Virus record (IMG/VR): IMGVR_UViG_3300044695_001732
Location: 1-39,736 of that record
Reading direction: 5' to 3' (one strand)
Length of the DNA: 39,736 bases
From: a virus
The position numbers and the translations under genes were made by a program. This document shows, one piece after another, positions 15,488 through 21,680 of this stretch (positions are counted from its first letter, which is position 1; every line of letters begins with the position of its first letter). Under the pieces are notes generated by a model, which ran no database searches, had not been told where the DNA came from, and saw only the letters and a program-made list of their open reading frames with translations.

Positions 15488-16423
15488 TTAGTTGTCGGGG
15501 TCGTTGTCTCCGAGTTTGTTTCCTGCGACTGCTGTCCTAATAAAGAACGTCGCGAAGTGTTCGGCGAGTTTGCCGTACTTCCCTTTCATGACGTCGAGGA
15601 CGGCGTCGAGTGTTCCTTCGTCGTCTGCGATTGTGTTGTGTAGTGGTGTCTCCCAGTCTGTGTCGTTGTCGACTCGAGCAAACACTTCCATGCCGTAGGG
15701 GTGCGCGATGAGAAGCGTCCGAGCGTGTAACGGTTCGTCGATTGGTTCTCGAGTCTCGGGGTCGACGGCTTGCGCTTTGCCCCAGGTCAAGAGTGCGACG
15801 ATGTCGGGCGCGTACGTTTTGCCGAGTTGCTTCGAGGCTTCCTCGCTGTCGAGTAAGTCCATTAGTTCGTTCTGATCGGCTTCTCGTAGTAGTTCGATTG
15901 AGACGGCAACGGACTCACCTCGACCGAGGTCGGGATCGTTGAGTTGTTTTCGTTCCTCGATCGTGACCTGGAATAATGCGTACTCGCCTCGTTCCTTTTG
16001 TGGGAATGCTTGCATGAGTTGACGATCGATCTCGGGCATGAGTAGACGATTGACTGCTCGAGCCTGGCGCTCCTCGTCGCGTGACTTGGTCGACATCTCC
16101 TCGATCTGCTCCTCGGCACTCGCTACCTCGTAGGCGTCGAGCGCGTCGAGTTGTGGCATGTTGTCGAGGAACGTGTCGATCATGTCGACGGTTTTCACGT
16201 CGTCGAGTTCGATCGCCAGGTTCTTGGCTCGAGTTGCTACCTGGATTAGTTGAGCGCGTAACGCGACGATACTCGAGTGCCGATCCCGAGCGTGTTCCTC
16301 GTTGTCTGTCGACTTGTGCTCGAGTGCTTCGCTAATCGTGTTCATAGTTGTTTCTGTGAGATCGCGTAGGCGTCTCTTTGTGTTCTCGAGCGTGGCTCGT
16401 TTTTGGTTGTCGTTGGTTGTCAT
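15488..16423 (-). CDS. Unknown protein, last gene of the MoxR/VWA operon, 311 aa
   Basis: Not recognised. ATG 16423 (MTTNDNQKRATLEN) is chosen because AGGACC lies seven bases upstream and the ATG overlaps the stop of the 60-residue gene as ATGA; the open frame extends 36 codons further with no ribosome site. The N-terminal half is helical and charged (about 5-150, with RDEERQARAVNRLLMPEIDR). The C-terminal half looks like an alpha/beta domain with APDIVALLTWGKAQAVDPET, TLLIAHPYGMEVFARVD and KLAEHFATFFIRTA. Acidic overall, no membrane segment. Phage operons with a MoxR ATPase and a VWA protein often carry a third protein thought to be an adaptor or client. That parallel is inference; no homology is claimed. 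Confidence 0.75.
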   Translation of the reverse strand: MTTNDNQKRATLENTKRRLRDLTETTMNTISEALEHKSTDNEEHARDRHSSIVALRAQLIQVATRAKNLAIELDDVKTVDMIDTFLDNMPQLDALDAYEVASAEEQIEEMSTKSRDEERQARAVNRLLMPEIDRQLMQAFPQKERGEYALFQVTIEERKQLNDPDLGRGESVAVSIELLREADQNELMDLLDSEEASKQLGKTYAPDIVALLTWGKAQAVDPETREPIDEPLHARTLLIAHPYGMEVFARVDNDTDWETPLHNTIADDEGTLDAVLDVMKGKYGKLAEHFATFFIRTAVAGNKLGDNDPDN

Positions 16424-16602
16424 TTGGGTCCTGCTTTCTTTTGTTGGTTGTGGTTTATTTTCTCGCGCCTGGCTCTGATGAGTTCGGCGTTTCGATTTGT
16501 GCGCTCCTCGAGTGTTGGTTTGTTTGCCCACTCGATGAGCATGCAGAGAGCGATCGCGCTCGCTGGTGGTGTTAATGCGATGACGTAATATCCAATTTCC
16601 AT
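16420..16602 (-). CDS. Small single-pass membrane protein in the island operon, 60 aa
   Basis: Starts at ATG 16602 (MEIGYYVIALTPPASAIALC) with AAAGGA eight bases upstream; a longer same-frame reading to 16971 has no support. The first ~24 residues are hydrophobic and could span the membrane once. The rest is charged (EERTNRNAELIRARREKINH) and would be a cytoplasmic tail. The stop overlaps the start of the 311-residue gene by four bases (ATGA). Together with the 27-residue peptide just upstream it makes a tandem pair of tiny membrane proteins inside a MoxR/VWA operon. It could anchor the complex at the membrane or be holin-like; neither is shown. Confidence 0.72.
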   Translation of the reverse strand: MEIGYYVIALTPPASAIALCMLIEWANKPTLEERTNRNAELIRARREKINHNQQKKAGPK

Positions 16603-16606
16603 ATTT

Positions 16607-16690
16607 TTATCCTTTCCAAATATCTTTAAGATGTCGTAGTCCGATTGCAACGATGATGATGATGAATAGTCCGAGGTCATTTGTTGGCAT
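16607..16690 (-). CDS. Putative 27-residue membrane peptide
   Basis: ATG 16690 lies inside the last codons of the VWA gene (14-base overlap) with GGAG ten bases upstream. The frame reads MPTNDLGLFIIIIVAIGLRH and ends LKDIWKG-stop, four bases before the next ATG; the ribosome site of the 60-residue gene is made by its last codons (AAA GGA). The core LGLFIIIIVAIGL is very hydrophobic, long enough for one short span, followed by basic residues. Tight coupling on both sides argues for a real gene despite its length; only protein or ribosome data would settle it. Confidence 0.55.
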   Translation of the reverse strand: MPTNDLGLFIIIIVAIGLRHLKDIWKG

Positions 16691-18152
16691 TGCGTCGCGT
16701 CTCCATATAGTGAGCCGTTGCGATGTCGTTCGACCTGATTGTCGCTTCTCGTGCGCTCTGTGGAACGCCGATCTGCGCGTGGTGGTAGAGATGCGCGTGA
16801 ATCTGTGGAGCGACTCGATGACCTCGAGACATTTTCTCGATGAGGTGAATCGCTTCGCGTGAGTTCAGACAATGAATCGCTCGAGCCTGGCGAAGTTTGT
16901 CGATCATGTCTCGAGCGAGTGCGCTCGTTCCATAGTTGCGCGTTCCCGAGATGTCTCCGTCGCTCACCCAAATAACTGGCATCGATGACGACTTGCGATA
17001 TTTGTCGAGCGCGTACTTAAACGCCGAGCCGTCGCAGTCGTTGCCACCAGGTACGTCGGGAAGTTCCTCGACGCGATGTCCGTCTTTTGCGAGGATCCAA
17101 ACGTTCGGGGAATCTCCACCAGTTCCCGAGTAGCCGAGCACGACTGCACCTCGAGCCGACTCGATCATCTCGTCGAGTTCCTCGGGTGTGTAGTCCATGC
17201 TTCCCGACATATCGAGCACGACGAGCGCCGATTTGCCTCGTCCTTTTGTGCCGTAAATTCGACGCTGTGGATCTGTCATGAGTCGCGACGGATAACGAAC
17301 AGCACGACCTCGATCGGTCGAAGTTCGCTTCGTTCCGATTTTGCCGACGTGCTTTCGCTTGAGGTTTAACGGCGCGAGTACGACGTCATGCCATGCCGAG
17401 CCGTCGCCAAATTGTGGCGCGAGTTTCGCTTTAAAGTGATCGAGATCGGTCGAGTCGTTCTCGTCGCCTGGCTCGGCTTGTGAGCCTGGCTTTCCTCGTA
17501 GTGCTTCCTCGTATCGTTCTCGACCTCTCGAGATCATCTCGCAAACTTTCAAGATTAGATTCTCGTCTCGACGGCATGGTGAGCCGTCGACTCGTCTCGT
17601 GTGAGTGATCTCCGTCGACGGCTTCGACATATATGTCTCGAGGAACTCGGTCGCGTCTTTGCGTAATTCGTTTAACGCTTTGACGGCGTCCTTGTTTGTT
17701 TCGCCGATCGTGCGAAGTATTGCTCGAGCCTGTTGCGTCATGAGGTGAGGCAACGCACTCGAGAACGCTTGCTCGATTGGAATCTGCGACACTTGCTCGG
17801 CGAGTGCCGAGCCTGTGCCGTCGATCCAGGCGTCGCGCTTCACGTCGAGGACTAAGTTCGTTAGATGTTGAGTCCACCAAACTCGAGCGATTTGCAAGTC
17901 GCGCTCGCTTACTCGTTGTTGTTTTGCGACCTCGACGGGATCGGTGAAGTCGTAACGCGCCTGCACGAGTGCAAAAGTGCGTAACAATTTCCCTAATCGA
18001 GTTGGGTCGTTCGGTGCGATGAGTTGCCCGAGTTTCGCGTTTGCCAGGACGCTCGAGATGAGTGGAACGCCTGTCGAGACGCTCCACGAGTTCGGGTTTT
18101 CATCTTGTCGGCGCGACAAGTATTCGGGTCTTGCTCGTTGTGGCTGTGTCAT
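16677..18152 (-). CDS. VWA-domain (CobT-like) protein, partner of the MoxR ATPase, 491 aa
   Basis: The C-terminal part is a von Willebrand A domain: strand ALVVLDMSGSMD with the metal site DxSxS at 314-318, a second metal loop GGNDCDG at about 369-375 and a third strand VIWVSDGDISGT at about 394-404. The N-terminal ~300 residues are helical with a charged hinge (EPGDENDSTD, about 227-236) and a basic run before the VWA domain (KRKHVGKIGTKRTSTDRGRA). This layout resembles CobT and other VWA proteins that work with MoxR-type AAA+ ATPases as metal chelatases or remodelling chaperones. It starts two bases after the ATPase stop. Arg codons are CGA/CGC and Leu codons CTC, unlike the CGT/TTG use of flanking genes. 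The substrate is unknown. Confidence 0.88.
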   Translation of the reverse strand: MTQPQRARPEYLSRRQDENPNSWSVSTGVPLISSVLANAKLGQLIAPNDPTRLGKLLRTFALVQARYDFTDPVEVAKQQRVSERDLQIARVWWTQHLTNLVLDVKRDAWIDGTGSALAEQVSQIPIEQAFSSALPHLMTQQARAILRTIGETNKDAVKALNELRKDATEFLETYMSKPSTEITHTRRVDGSPCRRDENLILKVCEMISRGRERYEEALRGKPGSQAEPGDENDSTDLDHFKAKLAPQFGDGSAWHDVVLAPLNLKRKHVGKIGTKRTSTDRGRAVRYPSRLMTDPQRRIYGTKGRGKSALVVLDMSGSMDYTPEELDEMIESARGAVVLGYSGTGGDSPNVWILAKDGHRVEELPDVPGGNDCDGSAFKYALDKYRKSSSMPVIWVSDGDISGTRNYGTSALARDMIDKLRQARAIHCLNSREAIHLIEKMSRGHRVAPQIHAHLYHHAQIGVPQSAREATIRSNDIATAHYMETRRNANK

Positions 18153-18154
18153 GT

Positions 18155-18871
18155 CTAGAGTTCCAACGAGTTCACAGCGTGAGCCGTTGTCAATGTCTCG
18201 ACGTGTTGAGGTGCGACGAGTTCGACGGCACGTTGTACGCCGAGAGTGTTCGACAAGTGAGCGATCGCCATGAACGCGCGAAGTGAGAGACGATCGTCGT
18301 CGGTCGACTTGCAGAGTTGACGCGCTGGTTCTTGCAACCAGGTAGGCAACTGTGCGATCGCGTTCGGGTGCGCTTCGTTAATCTCGATGCAGACAGGGAA
18401 TCGATCTCGTAGTGCTTCATGCAACGAGTTCGGGTGCGAGTTCGTTGTCACGACGACGGTGAATCCCGACGCAGGTCGAACGATTTCGCCAGTGAGAGGG
18501 TGATCCCAACGTGCTGTCGCTTCGCTGTCGCAGAATTGGAGCAACGAGCCGAGTGCGTCGCCTGACGCCTTGTCGATCTCGTCGATGATGAGTCGCCCAC
18601 CATTGCGCCAGGCTTGAGGAGCCGAGCCCTCGAGAAACGCCGACTCTGTGAGTGACGGCTTCATCATGCCCTCGATCTGTGCCGTGGTCATGTCATCGGT
18701 GCAACCGATCTTAAATGAGCCACCAGCGCCGAGATGTGCTGTTTGTGCCGTGTATGTTTTGCCGATACCTGGCAAGCCGTACACAAGGACGTGATCGAGT
18801 TTTGCTCGCAACGTGTCCTCGAGTGCTTGCCAACAGGCTGGCAGAGTTTGAGTGTTATCTAGTGTTTCCAA
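18155..18871 (-). CDS. MoxR/CobS-like AAA+ ATPase, 238 aa
   Basis: ATP-driven remodelling enzyme. The TTG at 18871 (METLDNTQTL) is chosen because AAGAGG stands six bases upstream; the open frame runs to 18964 through a palindromic operator and has no ribosome site there. Motifs: Walker A GLPGIGKT at 32-39, Walker B RLIIDEID at 93-100, sensor 1 VVTTN at 140-144, arginine finger ALRDRF at 153-158, then a helical lid. A GSAPQAWRNGG segment before Walker B is typical of the MoxR/CobS clade, where an insert contacts the VWA partner. At 238 residues it is a minimal version. It is first in the operon, with palindromes 54-290 bases upstream of its start that are likely to control it. Confidence 0.88.
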   Translation of the reverse strand: METLDNTQTLPACWQALEDTLRAKLDHVLVYGLPGIGKTYTAQTAHLGAGGSFKIGCTDDMTTAQIEGMMKPSLTESAFLEGSAPQAWRNGGRLIIDEIDKASGDALGSLLQFCDSEATARWDHPLTGEIVRPASGFTVVVTTNSHPNSLHEALRDRFPVCIEINEAHPNAIAQLPTWLQEPARQLCKSTDDDRLSLRAFMAIAHLSNTLGVQRAVELVAPQHVETLTTAHAVNSLEL

Positions 18872-18924
18872 TGTATGCCTCTTTCGTGGTTGGTTTTCAT
18901 GGACTATCGTCCACGTCGTTAATA

Positions 18925-19162
18925 CTAACCGATTTAGACGCCTGGGTGGTGCATCGAGCTGCAACGTTGGCGCGAAGTAATTGGGTTAGATCGCCTTTGT
19001 TTATCGGGTCGAATTGCCGTCGAGTCCAGGTCGAGCCGTCCTCGAGCGAGGTCGAGGATCTAATCGACTTAGGTCGAGGAATTGCACTCTGGGGCAATTT
19101 TCGGATCTAACGCGCTTAGATGAATTTTCCGCGATGGGGCTCGAGCCGTCTAATGCCATTAG
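18925..19162. promoter_or_regulatory. Array B: five 13-bp palindromic sites upstream of the MoxR/VWA operon
   Basis: Sites: 18925-18937 CTAACCGATTTAG, 18977-18989 GTAATTGGGTTAG, 19060-19072 CTAATCGACTTAG, 19107-19119 CTAACGCGCTTAG and 19150-19162 CTAATGCCATTAG. The 19060 copy is identical to 15101 and 15212 in array A. Spacings are 52, 83, 47 and 43 bases. Spacers share TGGGGC words (near 19090 and 19136, compare 15190). The whole 18872-19313 stretch lacks genes, so it is the promoter region of the ATPase operon with an operator array. A promoter box could not be placed with confidence. Confidence 0.72.
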
Positions 19163-19283
19163 TCGCCGATTTTCTTCGCTTAGGGCCGGAACGCTGAGAG
19201 TGAGATTCCGAACGCGCAGAGTGAAGTTACCGGCCAGTAACCGAACGTTTGTTCGCGACCTGCGACCCCCCTGTTACGCATAC

Positions 19284-19311
19284 ATCGGTAGCGCAGATAT
19301 CGGTAGCGCAG
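19284..19311. repeat. Two tandem 13-bp direct repeats at the 3' end of the methyltransferase
   Basis: ATCGGTAGCGCAG occurs at 19284-19296 and 19299-19311, a 15-base period, ending three bases before the methyltransferase stop codon. The period is between one and two helical turns, so it is not an ideal dimer site. It could be the last trace of a junction between the native phage DNA and the island, or a small iteron-type element. Confidence 0.5.
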
Positions 19312-19313
19312 TC

Positions 19314-20390
19314 TTACAACTTAATGATTTGTTCTGCTATCCATTTTGCTACCGGTGATGCAACTCCGTTACCTATCTGTTTAAATCTTGCGGTGTCTGA
19401 TTGTTCTGTTCCGTCAGCACGATACTTTGTGTGGTCGTCCCGCCAGCCCATCAGCCGTTCGCACTCTAATGGTGTTAGTCGACGCACTGCCATCGTTGGT
19501 TCAGCTATAAACATTTGTGCGTGATGTGATTGAGTTGATGGTTGCAGCGCAGATAGCGAGTTTGAGTAATCTAATTCGGTTGCACTGAAGTTCTTTGCTT
19601 TTGCATCTTCTCGGATTGAGTATGCGATAGCGGTGGTGGCACGAATATCTCCAATGTCAAATTGATTTAGTGTTGGAATTATTTCTCCTTCAACCCAGGT
19701 TTCGTGGTCGTTTACTGATTGTGCTCTTCTTGACTTTGTGAATGTAATGCTTTCTCCAGTTGTTCTGGCAGTTTTTTCCCGTGTCGTTGTGCTCTTTTTA
19801 ATATTCCCTGACAGGCTTCGGGCGACAGGTAGTATCGGATTGGGACATCTATCGGCGATAGTAGGATCGAACGCAGCGAGCACAAAAACCCTTCTCCGTC
19901 TGTGGGGTACTCCAAAATATTGTGCGTCCAGCACTGACCATTCTTGGACCAACGCCCCTGCTTTAGCCATTTCGTCGAGGATAACCCCGAAGTCATTGCC
20001 GTTGTTGGAAGTGAGTGCTCCGACGACGTTTTCCCAAATAGAGATTCTTGGATACTGTCCATTAGTTAAGTCCCTTAGTTCTTTGATGATCCGGATACCT
20101 TCGTAAAACAGGTTAGATTGTTTTCCTTCTAAGCCTTCTCGTTTTCCAGCGACGCTGAGGTCTTGACATGGGCTTCCCCATGCAACAACATCTATCTCAG
20201 GTGCGTGTTTAAGTATGTATGCGCCAGTTAATGTGGATACATCGCCCCATCTGGGGACGTCAGGCCAGTGACGCTCTAAGACGCTTAGACAGTGCTTGTC
20301 GTATTCGCATTGGAATACTGTTTCCATTCCTGCTGCTTCTAAACCCATATCAAATCCCCCCACTCCCGAAAAAAGTGAGAGGACTTTCAT
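19314..20390 (-). CDS. DNA (cytosine-5) methyltransferase, 358 aa
   Basis: Transfers a methyl group from S-adenosylmethionine to C5 of cytosine in a short DNA target. All main motifs are present: I LFSGVGGFDMG (6-16), IV GSPCQDLS (72-79, catalytic Cys 75), VI WENVVG (119-124), VIII QYFGVPHRRRRVF (157-169), then a target-recognition region of about 100 residues, IX RRLTPLECERLMGW and X QIGNGVASPVAKW. The ATG at 20390 overlaps the upstream stop (ATGA); a TTG three codons earlier is less likely. No endonuclease gene is adjacent, so this is an orphan enzyme, most likely shielding phage DNA from host restriction. Its composition matches the phage, not the neighbouring island. The target site cannot be read from the sequence. 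Confidence 0.93.
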   Translation of the reverse strand: MKVLSLFSGVGGFDMGLEAAGMETVFQCEYDKHCLSVLERHWPDVPRWGDVSTLTGAYILKHAPEIDVVAWGSPCQDLSVAGKREGLEGKQSNLFYEGIRIIKELRDLTNGQYPRISIWENVVGALTSNNGNDFGVILDEMAKAGALVQEWSVLDAQYFGVPHRRRRVFVLAAFDPTIADRCPNPILPVARSLSGNIKKSTTTREKTARTTGESITFTKSRRAQSVNDHETWVEGEIIPTLNQFDIGDIRATTAIAYSIREDAKAKNFSATELDYSNSLSALQPSTQSHHAQMFIAEPTMAVRRLTPLECERLMGWRDDHTKYRADGTEQSDTARFKQIGNGVASPVAKWIAEQIIKL

Positions 20391-20635
20391 ACTAAGCAAT
20401 CTTCTGTGATTGAGAACCAGTCAGTCCATATTTCTGATGGGTGCATACCTAGTTTGCATGCGTATCTGTCTGCTAGGTAAGCGTTGATCCATGCATCTTT
20501 AGCACACCAGTACGACACAGTCGAGTGCTCTACGCCAAGTGCTAAGGCAATGGAACTATACGATGTGTCTGACGGGAATGTGGAAACGATGTTTCGGGCG
20601 AGATATGTGCGTCGGGGTTCTCGTTTTTTTCTCAT
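20387..20635 (-). CDS. Small HTH DNA-binding protein, 82 aa
   Basis: A basic N-terminus (RKKREPRRTYLARNI) precedes a helix-turn-helix at about 27-44 (SSIALALGVEHSTVSYWCAK). A second segment (ADRYACKLGMHPSEIWTDWF, about 55-74) resembles the C-terminal helix pair of small actinophage HTH proteins. It starts at ATG 20635 with AGGA six bases upstream, overlapping the previous stop (TAATG), and its own stop overlaps the methyltransferase start, so they are co-expressed. Possibly a transcription regulator and a candidate binder of the palindromes upstream of the island, though nothing links them directly. Confidence 0.78.
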   Translation of the reverse strand: MRKKREPRRTYLARNIVSTFPSDTSYSSIALALGVEHSTVSYWCAKDAWINAYLADRYACKLGMHPSEIWTDWFSITEDCLV

Positions 20636-20793
20636 TAGAATCCTTGGTTGTTTTCTTTTTCCCAGACATCTAATGCGTAAAAGATTTCTTCGTCGGTGAG
20701 TTCTTCTTTAACGTATTCAGTTTTGTATATCGGCATGCATGGCATGACCGGAATCGATCGCATGCTTGGGTGGTTGTGTCGTTTGTTTGTCAT
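20635..20793 (-). CDS. Hypothetical small protein, 52 aa
   Basis: Start ATG 20793 (MTNKRHNHPSMRSIPVMPCM) has AAGGAG seven bases upstream; an in-frame GTG-type start 27 bases earlier lacks one. The N-terminus is basic and Met/Pro-rich and the C-terminus acidic (EELTDEEIFYALDVWEKE). No domain is recognised. It overlaps the end of the zinc-ribbon gene in another frame by 77 bases, unusually long for this phage, so one of the two may end differently or be weakly expressed. Confidence 0.6.
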   Translation of the reverse strand: MTNKRHNHPSMRSIPVMPCMPIYKTEYVKEELTDEEIFYALDVWEKENNQGF

Positions 20794-20956
20794 TTCTTTC
20801 TCCTTGTGGTTGCATCTCAACAGGTGTACTGCTGTGTGTTTTTGGGTTTTGACATACTGGTTTATACGACAATGTTATGTGTGTGAGGATTGTCTCCCCA
20901 CACACAGGACACTGCCATTTGGTTGATTTATTTTTCAATTGACCAGAGTTCGGCAT
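20717..20956 (-). CDS. Small zinc-ribbon-like protein, 79 aa
   Basis: Contains CPVCG at about 16-20 and a second Cys/His part (KPVCQNPKTH, about 32-41). The pattern Trp-x-Cys-Pro-x-Cys-Gly ... Cys-x-Asn-Pro-x-x-His is one I associate with small actinophage proteins. The residues after about 48 are low in structure and lie over the following gene. It probably binds one zinc; role unknown. Confidence 0.6.
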   Translation of the reverse strand: MPNSGQLKNKSTKWQCPVCGETILTHITLSYKPVCQNPKTHSSTPVEMQPQGERNDKQTTQPPKHAIDSGHAMHADIQN

Positions 20957-21110
20957 CTTCGAACTTTGCTGCTCGTTCTCCGAGAATTGCTTGCTTGACT
21001 TCGCCTTTGCTGTTGGTTACTTCAACTGTTTCTCCGACCATTCCTTGGTGGCGTACTTTGACTCCCCAAGTTTCGTCTTTCAGTTTGTACCATTGCGCTG
21101 GTTGGCTCAT
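20928..21110 (-). CDS. Hypothetical small beta-rich protein, 60 aa
   Basis: ATG 21110 preceded by AGGAG six bases upstream. The sequence alternates charged and hydrophobic residues (WYKLKDETWGVKVRHQG, then GETVEVTNSKGEVKQAILGE) like a small SH3-like or OB-like barrel. It overlaps the zinc-ribbon gene by 29 bases. No catalytic motif. The function is unknown; it sits in the early small-gene series. Confidence 0.65.
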   Translation of the reverse strand: MSQPAQWYKLKDETWGVKVRHQGMVGETVEVTNSKGEVKQAILGERAAKFEDAELWSIEK

Positions 21111-21140
21111 TTGTTTCTCCTCTGTTGTTTGGTTTATGTA

Positions 21141-21356
21141 TTACAACTCTACGCCTTGTGCGATGTGATTACGCAGGCGTGATATGACGGATTCTGCTTG
21201 CTTGATTGTTGCTTTGCATGCGTCTAGTTCTTGTGCTAGTGATTCGGCTGCATCCATGTAGCGATCGCGTTCTTCTTGTAATGCTTGGTTGGTTACAGCC
21301 AATGCATCAACTCGATCTTGCCAGTATTCCAGTTCAAACTCTGTGTCTGTGCTCAT
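21141..21356 (-). CDS. Small coiled-coil protein, 71 aa
   Basis: Nearly all helix with heptads: YWQDRVDALAVTNQALQEER and a following stretch to ISRLRNHIAQG. Starts at ATG 21356, three bases after the WhiB stop. No named family. It could be a dimerisation or adaptor protein acting with neighbouring regulators. Confidence 0.65.
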   Translation of the reverse strand: MSTDTEFELEYWQDRVDALAVTNQALQEERDRYMDAAESLAQELDACKATIKQAESVISRLRNHIAQGVEL

Positions 21357-21359
21357 GTA

Positions 21360-21680
21360 TTACACAATACCTGGGCGTCTAACACTTTGCAAGTATCGTT
21401 TTCTTTCGTTGGCTGACCGACCACCCCAGACACCTTCCATGATCTTGTTCTCAATAGCGAAGTCATAGCATCGTTTCTTCTTGGGGCATTTAGCGCACAC
21501 CAGTTTGGCTTCTCGGCAGTTGCCGTTCTCTGGGAAGAAGGCTTCTAACTCCAAGCCTCTGCATGCCGCCCCATCCATCCACGACATGTCTTTATCTATT
21601 AACGCAAAATCTGAGAATAGTTCCATATAGTTATAGTCCCCACGGTCTAAACCCATTGCCTGTTTTTTTCGAGTAGTCAT
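21360..21680 (-). CDS. WhiB-family transcription regulator, 106 aa
   Basis: WhiB proteins hold a redox-sensitive [4Fe-4S] cluster and bind the host sigma factor. The four cluster cysteines are Cys 40, 62, 65 and 71 (CxxC followed by x5C), with an extra Cys 55, then the family turn GVWGG at 83-87 and a basic tail (RSANERKRYLQSVRRPG) that would touch DNA. WhiB proteins are known only from actinobacteria and their phages, so this gene is the best single clue to the host. It likely shifts host transcription or phage gene timing. It overlaps the transglycosylase gene by 50 bases. Confidence 0.93.
   Translation of the reverse strand: MTTRKKQAMGLDRGDYNYMELFSDFALIDKDMSWMDGAACRGLELEAFFPENGNCREAKLVCAKCPKKKRCYDFAIENKIMEGVWGGRSANERKRYLQSVRRPGIV

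Noticed and set aside
15002-15540. Plus-strand open frames rich in Val, Cys and Arg in the island spacer
   Set aside because: They run over the palindrome array, follow the TCGAG repeats, have no ribosome sites, and would be the only plus-strand genes.
17431-18087. 218-codon minus-strand frame inside the VWA gene
   Set aside because: Extremely Arg/Ser-rich out-of-frame shadow of a gene with clear VWA motifs.
15488-18871. Cobalt chelatase for cobalamin synthesis (CobS/CobT)
   Set aside because: The ATPase and VWA parts resemble CobS/CobT, but no CobN-like large subunit or other cobalamin gene is present, so a metabolic role is not supported.
18872-18964. Longer start for the AAA+ ATPase
   Set aside because: The extra 31 codons cross a palindromic operator and lack a ribosome site, whereas TTG 18871 has AAGAGG at ideal spacing.
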